From Incurvaria masculella (Eukaryota; Arthropoda; Insecta; Lepidoptera; Incurvariidae), in NCBI GenBank assembly GCA_946894095.1, contig OX335642.1, positions 4,289,021-4,353,020 on the forward strand: 64,000 nt of DNA. Direction: 5' to 3'. The position numbers were made by a program, and so were the translations under genes. This document shows, piece by piece, positions 55,623 to 64,000 of the stretch; the first letter of the stretch is position 1, and every line of letters begins with the position of its first letter. A model generated the notes under the pieces. That model saw nothing but the letters and a program-made list of their open reading frames with translations, searched no databases and was not told where the DNA came from.

Positions 55623-55884
55623 GTGATTCGCATTGGGGAAACCGATCATGATGGGGATTACTCAGAATGTATGCTGCCACTTCTGACTTTTAACACATCC
55701 ATGGCATCATCACTCAAATAACTCGTATTAAACTCGAATAAAAATCGTCCCAAAACATACCGATATTAAGTAAATTTACTTTTTCGTACTAAGAAAGTAA
55801 GTCACTTGTTCCTAGGCTGCCCGCGTTATTCAATACATATGTGTCCCATATGTAGTTACCGCCTTTTGTATGAGGAGGGCAGAA

Positions 55885-56195
55885 GCAATGTGATATGTAT
55901 GACCGACCGTGAAGCAAGGACATGTTAATTAATGAAAGAGCCCTGTCAAATATAATCTTAAACCCTGTGTTAGTAGGCATTGATTAAGGGAGGAGCGATT
56001 GAAGGAGAATTATGGGCATACGGGTAGCGAAATTGTAATTGTAGCGAAAAAAGCAATACCCGCGAATGGTATATTTTGCTAGTTCGGGTCCAGCATTGCA
56101 GTATATTAATAGAGTGGTACTTTTTACAGGGCTCTTTCTTAAATTAGTGTGTCCTCGCTTCACGGTCGATTATACATAAATACATATAAAATTCT
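55885..56195. mobile_element. Inverted-repeat MITE
   Basis: ATGTATGACCGACCGTGAAG with GGACATGTTAATTAATGAAA at the left returns inverted at 56120-56195. A decayed relative is at 5.93-6.10 kb. Confidence 0.75.
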
Positions 56196-57182
56196 GTACT
56201 TCTCACAATATGTATTTGCCTAATAAATAAACACAATATTTTTGAACCTATTTGATGGAAATTATGGGGAAATTCGGATAATCGACGATCTACTGGAACT
56301 GTAAATGTCGGAACAAAAAATCAGCCGAAAAGCATGCTCTGTTTCTTTTTTTTTATGTTAATGCGGCATATGGCCGTACGCCAGAACGTAAAGGTGACCG
56401 ACGATGCCCATGGGTTTTCTAACATTTAGAGGGGCTGCGAAAACCATGCCAGGTGCTTCTTCACACCACGTTAGAAGGACAACAGGGGGTCTACTCTTGA
56501 AAGCGAATACGAAAAATTCTCGTGTTCGCTTCCGTCAAAGTCGATACAGAAAAAAAGTAGGCATCTAGTTTTCTACATAAAGTTTGACAGAACCGAGCAC
56601 GAGATCTTCTCGCTTTTATTCGAAATGTATCGCTCTTATTCGAATTTAATCGAAATTAAACTGAAAATTTATATGAACATGTATATTACACACTCGGATT
56701 CGTAATTTTTTTCCTGTCGGTTCGATAGGTCGTCTTCATAAAGTCCAAAACCCAGAACATCCAAAAGTATATATTTTTCGTGTGTATTATCAAATGCATA
56801 CACACTAACATAACCTAACCTAACCTAATCAATCAAAAATATCCGAATTCATAAGTATTTTGGACCGTATGGGTTTTGGACTTTGTGCTTTTTGGACTTT
56901 ATGATGCATCCTCGGTTCGATTACTTCTGGTGAAGAAGAGCCGACAAGAAACTTCGTCAGGTTAGTCATTGTATAATTTTTTTTTCCATTGATACTTACA
57001 AACTAGTTTAAAAGTGATTGATTGATTACTACTGCTCACAAAGAACATTATAATAAGAACATTAAATACATTGGTGAAGAGCAAACTCGTGACTACAATA
57101 ATGACATCTTTCCTGAGTAGATCGGCAGGTCACTCAAACGCGGCAGATTATTTATCACTAGTTCAATGGACGTAACAATTAC
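56196..57182. other. Intron between R3 and R4, right part
   Basis: Includes the CATAAAGTCCAAAA MITE copy at 56729-56911 with a short CCTAA run inside. Otherwise no gene. Confidence 0.5.
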
Positions 57183-57360
57183 TTTAGTGAACGTTGCCGG
57201 ATGACTTTCTGCATCTCCACCAGCAGCTCGGTCTGCGGCTGCGTGAGTTGTTCGCGCTCGTCGCGCGTGATCTGCCGCCCGTAGGCCGCCTCGTTGGCGA
57301 GTTTGGTCGCGGCGGACGTCATCAGCTTGACCACGACCGTTGTCTTGCGGAACGTGTGAC
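57183..57360 (-). CDS. Right gene exon R3: alpha half of module 2
   Basis: 178 nt, phase 1 in and phase 2 out; acceptor ATTGAAG, donor GTAATT. It encodes FRKTTVVVKLMTSAATK, LANEAAYGRQITRDERE and LLVEMQKVIRQRS. Identical in length and phases to L10 and recognisably paralogous. GC-rich core. Confidence 0.88.
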
Positions 57361-57605
57361 CTTCAATGCGAAATATACTTAAAAAATATAATAATGCAAG
57401 CAATGACTATGATAGCATCACGGAGGAGGGAGTTCGAGAGATGTTATTAGCTCATATTCAGTCAGCTCTCTTACGTATTCGAAACGCGCACCATCAAATG
57501 TTCTTTGCGCTAAGCGGCCTCCAGTGCAGTTCTTAAGTGTCGTTGGACCGCGAACGACCGTATGTGCAAATTAGTAAGCAAACCGACCGGTGCTACCGTC
57601 AGTGT
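57361..57605. other. Intronic sequence
   Basis: Short stretch between R3 and the SINE; nothing recognised. Confidence 0.4.
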
Positions 57606-58025
57606 TTTTTTTTTTTTTCTTGCAACCTGACATGGATGGTTAATACCACACAACTACTGTCATGATATTAGCCAATACATCATATTTCCGCAAGAATTCT
57701 TTGCCATGCCAGGACCTACACTTTATGAGCATGGCCACATTGAATCGAATGCAAAACATGAACAATTTTTCATTGCCGCATCAGTCATAGTTTTATCCAA
57801 TTCAATGGTACCAACCCGTAAGGGCTTAACCCTACCACCTATTAGGATAAGGGAACCTAAGGTTTTACATGGGTTCCGAACCATGTAACAGCTCGCATTC
57901 GTAACGATATGTACTTATCCAACTCAGAAAGAGAAAAAATTGGTGCATGAACGGGGCGAGGATTTGAACCCATAGTCTCTCGCATGAAAGTCCTCTAGCT
58001 CCTAACACACGAGCTGTACTCGATC
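57606..58025 (-). mobile_element. SINE, near full length, decayed head
   Basis: T-run then ACCTGACATGGATGG, the shared body, and a degraded tRNA-like head (GGATTTGAACCC on the plus strand matches an inverted box B; the box A region is changed). Confidence 0.8.
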
Positions 58026-58317
58026 ACTAAAATGTGTTTTCACTGCCGCTACATGGATGAGTTTCGGTCACCACCATTGTCCTTCCTTACTCTAAAAGAA
58101 AATTAGCCATTCATTACAAAATAGATTAAAGAGGAAGTGATAGATAGCTAAGGTCATACCAGTGTTACTGAACGCAAATAGACTTCCTGGGAAACGGGCA
58201 GAAGCCTTGTCTAGGAGCTATAAATGGACATAAAAGCTTACAGCGCAACCACAAGTCTTATACCATTGTTTTCAGAACCCACTGAAATGCTGTACAATTT
58301 CATTACGTAATATGTCT

Positions 58318-58362
58318 AAATAAATAAATAAATAAATAAATAATAAATAAATAAATAAGTGT
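58318..58362. repeat. AAAT microsatellite
   Basis: About ten AAAT units with one slip. Confidence 0.9.
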
Positions 58363-58651
58363 TGAATAGGGATAATAAAAGTCCACAGGTGGCGTTGCAA
58401 TTCACATTTCAGTGAATGAAATTAAATTCAATAAATATCAATGAAAGTTTTTATTGACTTCACTAGTTTGTAATTAAAATGTAACGTTTTCATCGCACTT
58501 TCTTAGGCGAAATTTGGAATCAAGCTTAGTTCACTGGCGGTGGAACTAGCTCTGGTAGTGACGGAAGATGGCGCAGGTCAGTAATGTCGTAGTACCAGCG
58601 AAAATAAGCAGTTTGTACGTTGTATGACATTAGCTATCTATACCTTCCTCT

Positions 58652-60250
58652 TTAAGGCGCTAGGACTAGTCAACTACTCGCGCCATACAAATGCACCTTT
58701 AAACAAACGTAATACATATGTAGTGAAACGCCTCAGCAAGTCCAAATAGAACTCCAGACTAATAATGGATTGTTAATATTTTTTGATTCTATCATTTATT
58801 TAAATAATAATAATAATAATAAAAAAGTCGATTTTTAACATTAGAAATCTGAATTCTAGAAATAAGTAAAAACAGCATATATGCATAAACAAATAATTCC
58901 ATTTGCTTTTAGATTTCTACATTTAGTCAAAAAAGTTCGGAAATGGACACCGTTTTCACAATCTAATAAATATTATAAAGGGGAAAGTTTGTAATAATGG
59001 ATGGATGGATGGATGGATGGATGTTTGTTACTCTTTCACGTAAAAACTACTGAATGGATTCTAATGAAACTTTACAATAATATAGCTTATACATCAGAAT
59101 AACACATAGGCTACAATTTATGTGCCCATGGGCTTTAGAACTTTCACGGGGCTGCGAAAACGATGCCGGTAGCGATACTTCACACTAGGGGGAGAGGAGC
59201 CGGGGGCGGTGGCGGGGAGCGGCGGGACGTGAGGGCAGACGTCGTGACTGTTTGGTGTCCGTTTGGCGAATTTTCAAGGCACTAGCGATTTGTAAAACTT
59301 AGTACATGTACATTTAACTACCCGGGAATTAGGATTGGCTAAATAGAATTCAGTTCCGCTTACGCTAAGATGGGGCTGTCATACAAACTTCAATGCTATG
59401 CACGGCTCGGCTTTGCGGCGGCAGCGCTTACTTTTACTGAAGTACGGCTTGGTATTTCCTGCAACTTTAGGACTACTTGGCATCACGCTAAATCGCCGGA
59501 GGAGCGACCAACAGAATAAAATCCTTGAGAACCAATTACTCGATTTAGATGTGCATTGTATCTACGTCTAGCCTGATTCTACTAAAAACTTATAGATTAC
59601 ATAATATAACGCTTCATTACCAGAAGGGTAAGTAGTGAGTCTTAAAGTCTTATAACATGCGAACCACTTACCTGATTTATATGCGTATTTTATCAATGTA
59701 TAGCATCTCTGGGAGCAGTCAGGTTCGAGATGGGTTACTGTTTTCGATGTTGAGGCTGGCTGTGGGTTGGAGTCCACGCAAAACTTACCTACGTTACACG
59801 TTACTTACTAGGTAAGCAATGTAGCAGTGAAAGTGCAGAAAGGTTCTCGCGGCAAATGTTTTTTTTTTAAATAGCCACCAAACGTCAACGAAGCTCTAAA
59901 TGGGAATTATTGGATGTTTCTCATTAAATCATGCTATTTCGGCTCGAACGATCTTGATTAAATTTGGTACATGGATACATTGTCCTGGACCAGTTTGACC
60001 CTATTTTGGACCAGTCATGTGGGCTACTTTTTATCCATGAGATAATTTAACCGACACTAACCCGAGCGGAGCCGGGTACCGCAGCTAGTGTATTTTATAA
60101 AGAAAAAGGAAACATACATTAACGAAAATAGGTTGATCCCTAGACAAGGGATTATATATTGAAAGAATGACACTTCTAATCGTCAGACTTAGTTTACTTG
60201 GGGTGCCTCGTCTAACTTTGCGATTTGGCTAGTACCATGCAGGGCCTTAA
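58652..60250. mobile_element. TTAA-flanked MITE GGCGCTAGGACTAG, copy 2, carrying a Helitron
   Basis: Ends and internal sequence match 3221-3699 (ACTCGCGCCATACAAATGCA, GGATTGTTAATATTTTT). It is split at 58961/60089 by the Helitron. Confidence 0.85.
58962..60088 (+). mobile_element. Helitron, non-autonomous, 1.13 kb
   Basis: Starts TCTAATAAATATTATAAAG, has an ATGG microsatellite, and ends ACCCGAGCGGAGCCGGGT-ACCGCAGCTAG. The MITE copy at 3221-3699 is the empty site, with the junction exactly between A and T. No coding capacity for Rep/helicase. Confidence 0.92.
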
Positions 60251-60300
60251 ACTATGATATCAAGCAGGCGCAGTTCGGTTCGATTCAACGACACACTCAC

Positions 60301-60467
60301 GTCTGGCGGCCAACTCTTTGAGTCGTTCCTTGATGACTCCCTTGATGAGTTCAGCGTCGGTATCCTCGGAGTACGCGCGGCGGTACAGAGCGATGAGCGA
60401 GTGCGTCGACACTATTCGACTCGTGTCCGTCGGCACCAGATCTTTTAGCCTTTCTTGGAGCCACAAC
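60301..60467 (-). CDS. Right gene exon R2: beta half of module 1
   Basis: 167 nt, phase 2 in and phase 1 out; acceptor TCTCACAG, donor GTGAGT. It encodes LWLQERLKDLVPTDTSRI, THSLIALYRRAYSEDTDAE and IKGVIKERLKELAAR. The best-conserved pair with L9. Confidence 0.92.
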
Positions 60468-60713
60468 CTGTGAGACATTTAACGTGCGGTCAACTTGGGA
60501 AAACAATAGCGCATAGATTTAATGTAAATATCAACATATAAAAATCAATGTAATATTCAAAGGCAAGGGGAACAACAAATCTCATACGCGATAGAAATAA
60601 GCTTTGTTTACCTGCAGCTAGATCTATTATAATGAAAAGAAGTTTGCATTAGATATCTATAAAAATAATTTTATGTATTTAATGGATACGACATTACCGT
60701 TATCTCATTAATT

Positions 60714-60864
60714 TGAGTTTTAGCGACATCTACATTTGAAGCATTGTAATCAGATTTTGAAAATAATCTGAAAAAGTATTGGTCGTGACATTCGTCGGAA
60801 GCAGGACAAATTTTCAAAATATGATTACAATGCTTCAAATGTAGATGTCGCTGAAACTCAAATT
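60714..60864. mobile_element. Hairpin MITE, ~38-bp inverted ends
   Basis: GACATCTACATTTGAAGCAT plus flanks is repeated in inverse at the right end with one or two differences. About 150 bp. Confidence 0.85.
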
Positions 60865-60870
60865 AATTTA

Positions 60871-61001
60871 TAAAAATATTTAACAATCTACCACTTTATA
60901 TCAAATACTATGATAATGTGATTAAATTTAGCGCCAATCTAAAACAATTCCTGATAAATAACCCCTTTTATAGTTTAGACGAATTTTTTGCATTAAGTTA
61001 A
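60871..61001 (+). pseudogene. LINE reverse-transcriptase C-terminus fragment
   Basis: The plus strand reads FNNLPLYIKYYDNVIKF, SANLKQFLINNPFYSL and DEFFALS then stop, the same ending as other Jockey-like LINEs here. The LINE's 3' UTR probably runs on to about 61.55 kb. Confidence 0.7.
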
Positions 61002-61555
61002 TTATTTTATTCATTTCATTTATTTAAACTTTTTGGTAGTCAAACTACACCAAGTTACGTCACAAAGATCCGCGGATTCGATCAACCCAGTAAAGAAGAA
61101 CCCGCAAAGAAACTTCACGGGTTTACATAACATATTTTTCCGTCCACAATTATGAAATACATACTTAGATCTAAATGCTACTGCCAAACAATTCCTTGGC
61201 AGAACAGTTGTAAGGCAAAGAACAAAGAACAATAGAAACAGCAACCCTAAGTTTAAGTTACTTACAACTAATAAAGTTACTAATTCAATTTTATAAATTA
61301 ATATAATTTATAGCATTACAAGTTGATAATTTTATAATGAATTCATATTATAGGACTTTTTTTTACATAATGATTAAAAACAATATGATGAAACCGTGTA
61401 AGTTATAATTGTAATGTTTTGTACAATGGTGCCATTGCAGTGCCCTAATGTTATTTTATTTTATCTACATGATGTGTGAGATTTTAGTATGCTATATTGT
61501 AATACCTATTGGTCTAAGAACACAATAATCAAATAAAATAAATTAATTAATTAAA

Positions 61556-61940
61556 TTAAGGGCGTGATAAAACCTGATTACATTCAGTACCATAAGGGCG
61601 AAACCATTTTTTATTATTTTTGAAAATAACTACTACTTAATATGGAATTTCAAGCAGATGAAAGATGCATTGAAGGTCTAGCTATATTTGAAAACTATAT
61701 AAGTAAATATCGGACGCTCATATTCTGTGTTCAAACTGTTTTATGAGTATTGGATTAATTTTAGACTACAACGCACCAGCTACTTACAGTTTTACCTTTA
61801 AATTATAGCCAAATAATCAATGTATATGTTAACTTTTTGGATTGTTGGAATTCGTCATGTTTATTTTTAAATATATTTTAATGTTGTTTTACTGACTTCC
61901 TTATAAAACTGAACGCAATAGGCTCTTATCACGCCCTTAA
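61556..61940. mobile_element. TTAA MITE, family GGGCGTGATAA, copy 2
   Basis: TTAA-GGGCGTGATAA at the left and TTATCACGCCC-TTAA at the right, intact on both sides. Relative of 24447-24844. Confidence 0.88.
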
Positions 61941-61943
61941 ATC

Positions 61944-62400
61944 AAGACCAGACTATTTGACCAAAGCGTGCTGCCAGTTTTGAACTTCACCTGCGAGACG
62001 TGGACGCTCACAGTTGGTACTTTACACAAGCTGAAAGTAACTCAAACGGCAATGGAAAGATCTATGCTCTGCATCTCACTGCGAGACCAAAGGCCAAATT
62101 TGCTAATACGCCAAAGCACCAAGGTCACTATGCACAGGGTCACCAAACTCAAGTGGCAGTGGGCAGGCCACATGTCGCAGAGATGACCACTGATGGAGAA
62201 CACTAAAGTTTTAATGTGGAGACTCTTAACGGGTGAAAGAAGTATCGGCTAACCACGAGGATGTTGGTCAGACCATATACGTCCGACAGAAGGTGACAAC
62301 TGGCGAAAAAAAACCGGAGACCATACAACTTGGCAAAGTCGGGGCGAAGGCCAGGCGAATAGGCAGAAGAAAATAGCATTAATGTCGCAACCGCCCCAAG
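61944..62400 (+). pseudogene. RTE-like retroelement C-terminal fragment
   Basis: KTRLFDQSVLPVLNFTCE, WTLTVGTLHKLKVTQTAM, RSMLCISLRDQ, LKWQWAGHMSQR then a stop, followed in another frame by GERSIG and WRKKTGD, the usual order of RTE C-termini. It abuts the TTAA of the preceding MITE. Confidence 0.8.
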
Positions 62401-62617
62401 CTATTACTGTACTTCATGGTTCGATGGTTAATTCATAACAAACCTACAGCCATGATGTTAGCGCACATGACCTTTTTTCCATTTTGCTTTATTTTCTCTC
62501 TTTAACTCTAATTCATTTTAATTTTTCCAATAGTTTCATGTGACGATGATCGAAGAACTGACGACACGCAAAAATAACGAAAGCCATTCCCGAAAAATAC
62601 TACAAACAAGTCTCACC

Positions 62618-62770
62618 TGACTCGGTGCTGCACGTCGTCGACGCATATGTCGGCTTCGTGCTTCTGATACTCCGCTTTGATTCGTACGAACACTTCGGAC
62701 GCAATGACACTAGACGCGTAGTCCATCCACATGTACATTCGTGCTTTCTTCCTGCTCTCCGGGATGTTAG
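62618..62770 (-). CDS. Right gene exon R1: alpha half of module 1, with apparent 1-base deletion
   Basis: 153 nt; acceptor TTTGCAG, donor GTGAGA. It encodes ESRKKARMYMWMDYAS, SVIASEVFVRIKAEYQ and KHEADIC in frame. Near 62640 one base is missing compared with L8 (154 nt), after which the conserved ending VQHRVR is in another frame and the next exon would soon stop. Splice sites and all downstream exons are intact, so sequence error or a very recent lesion is likelier than an old pseudogene. Upstream exons must lie beyond the window. Confidence 0.82.
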
Positions 62771-63640
62771 CTGCAAATGTATCTATTATTATTAAGCCTT
62801 CCTAACACACTAGTATTAAGCATTGGTTTTACAAAATAAAGACATTATATATTTTAATTATAATGCATATTGATTTATTTATGTTATTGTTAAACGCATA
62901 CTACAGTATATGCTAAGAGCCAAGATTTTTCAACTCTAAATGGTTAAAATCTGAACTGTTAGTCAGATCATTGTTAATTTCAGTCTTTTACCACCGTTCA
63001 CTCGGTAAATCTTACGATTTACCTATCATGTCACTTTATTTATATGATTTACCACCTTTAGGAAAGATCCTTTCTTTTCATACATTTAACAACTCATGTG
63101 GTTAATGTATGAAAAGAAGATTCACAAGTAAAACCTAGGATTTACCAATATATGGGCTTCTACAGCATTATATTCACCGTTCTTAGTTAAGTTTTCGAAT
63201 ACTTAAACGTAAGTAAGGTCTGAGCATTGCAAGCAACTTTTCCCTAGAAACTATATTAAATTACCTGAAAGCACCCGACTAACTTAATACCAATATTAAG
63301 ATGATATTTAAGTGTGAAAATTGTTACTAAAACCCTTTAGAACACTAACGAAATAAATATTAAAAATACTATCAGGTATTTTAATACATATGTAAGGCGA
63401 ATTAAAAAAATCCTGAATGAATAAAAAAAATACAATGAATGGCACAACAGTCTTAATGACAGTTACATTATACTTAAAAATATTTAAGATTGTAAAGGTC
63501 AGGTACGTAGCACCCATAATCGTAGAGCATGTATGTCTGTAGATAAAGCGAAAGAGGTGTGCTATAATCAAGTCATGCATTAACAGAGAAACAGGTTAAT
63601 GGTAAAGGTGCATTAACAGAGAACATGGTTATACTCTGAG
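62771..63640. other. Intron upstream of R1
   Basis: AT-rich. A short inverted pair around 63060-63130 (GGTAAATCATATAA / TCCTTTCTTTTCATACAT type) is visible. No exon resembling L5-L7 was found. Confidence 0.45.
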
Positions 63641-63644
63641 GCTA

Positions 63645-63812
63645 TGGTCCGAACTGCGCTTAAACGCTGACAGCGTGAATACAGCTGGTCCGAAACGCGC
63701 TTACAGTGCTCACAAATGCAAGATTGTGAGGTATGACGTCACGATGACATCATCGTTCAAGTGCTTACGGTGCTCAGGGCAAAACCGTGAGCGCTGTCAG
63801 CGGTAGCCATAG
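63645..63812. repeat. Short inverted-repeat element
   Basis: CTATGG and CGCTGACAGCG near the left return as CGCTGTCAGCGGTAGCCATAG at the right; internal CGCGCTTACAGTGCTCAC repeats in part. Probably a small MITE. Confidence 0.6.
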
Positions 63813-63924
63813 ATCGCGCGGCAAATTTGATTTTGATACTGCAAGAATATAAAATAAAACGCGTCACCGCTTTCGCTCGCCCTTTAGCTGCTGTAACTAC
63901 GTAACCGTGTGTAATACTGCAGAA

Positions 63925-64000
63925 ATGCGCGCTCTCTCCATTGTCGTTCTACTACTATTTCTCGTGTTTGCTGTTCTATTTCTATCAACATTTCACAATC
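63925..64000 (+). CDS. Possible start of a plus-strand gene with signal peptide (partial)
   Basis: ATG in a fair context (A at -3) followed by MRALSIVVLLLFLVFAVL and FLSTFHN, open to the window edge: one or two charged residues, then a long hydrophobic stretch as in a signal peptide or membrane anchor. Only 25 codons are visible, so chance is quite possible. Confidence 0.22.
   Translation, partial: MRALSIVVLLLFLVFAVLFLSTFHN

Larger units (their letters stand above)
60468..62617. other. Intron between R1 and R2, transposon-rich
   Basis: Holds the hairpin at 60714-60864, a LINE C-terminus, a TTAA MITE and an RTE fragment listed separately; the rest is AT-rich without genes. Confidence 0.5.

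Noticed and set aside
1..64000. CRISPR array or prokaryotic mobile system
   Set aside because: The tandem repeats found are exon copies, minisatellites or MITEs, without regular spacers or cas-like genes.

Overview
This is a eukaryotic, AT-rich, repeat-dense window, most probably from a moth or butterfly (Lepidoptera). The evidence is GT-AG introns between short GC-rich exons, non-autonomous Helitrons ending in CTAG, TTAA-flanked MITEs, RTE- and Jockey-like LINE debris, a mariner relic, tRNA-headed SINEs, and the common lepidopteran repeat with a GACG microsatellite. I saw no bacterial-type operons, CRISPR arrays or intact RNA genes.

The main content is two paralogous, many-exon genes, both on the minus strand. 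The right gene (62770 down to its stop at 41848) is cut by the right edge and lacks its 5' half. The left gene (from about 25.9 kb, perhaps 26.76 kb, down to 978) is cut by the left edge and lacks its 3' half. I assembled exons by hand from splice sites, and the reading phases agree across all 13 exons of the right gene (one apparent 1-base deletion apart) and all 11 firm exons of the left gene. Both encode a repeated two-part helical module. An alpha half carries signatures such as ASEVFVR, ADEVLYG or NEAAYGRQ; a beta half has the form L-x2-LYR-x2-P-x3-D-x2-L-x3-VI-x2-L. Each half usually has its own exon. The left gene puts an RRM-like segment, a 308-residue Gly/Arg-rich exon and an Arg/Ser-rich exon in front of the modules, so a nuclear RNA-binding role is a reasonable inference. 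The right gene ends in an acidic tail. I do not recognise the family by name.

Layout: 1-26.8 kb is the left gene, with an intronless DUF4780-type ORF (17.7-19.5 kb) inside its largest intron, a mariner relic (10.1 kb), SINEs (13.7-14.9 kb) and a fold-back element with a GC-rich core (23.28-24.21 kb). 28.35-38.49 kb is a large imperfect palindrome of two opposed RTE-like elements, with a 5'-truncated Jockey-like LINE inserted in one arm and an apparently exact 1154-bp tandem duplication. 38.5-41.8 kb is intergenic LINE and SINE debris. 41.8-62.8 kb is the right gene; its introns hold a seven-copy array of one beta exon (44.5-46.2 kb), two Helitrons (52.7-55.0 and 59.0-60.1 kb), TTAA MITEs and hairpin MITEs.

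Most notable: the beta-exon array, whose copies are frame-compatible as mutually exclusive exons; the modular paralogue pair; the DUF4780 ORF with four copies of its short helical motif; and a SINE body carrying either a tRNA-like or a 5S-rRNA-like head. All similarity statements are from reading by eye; no search was run.
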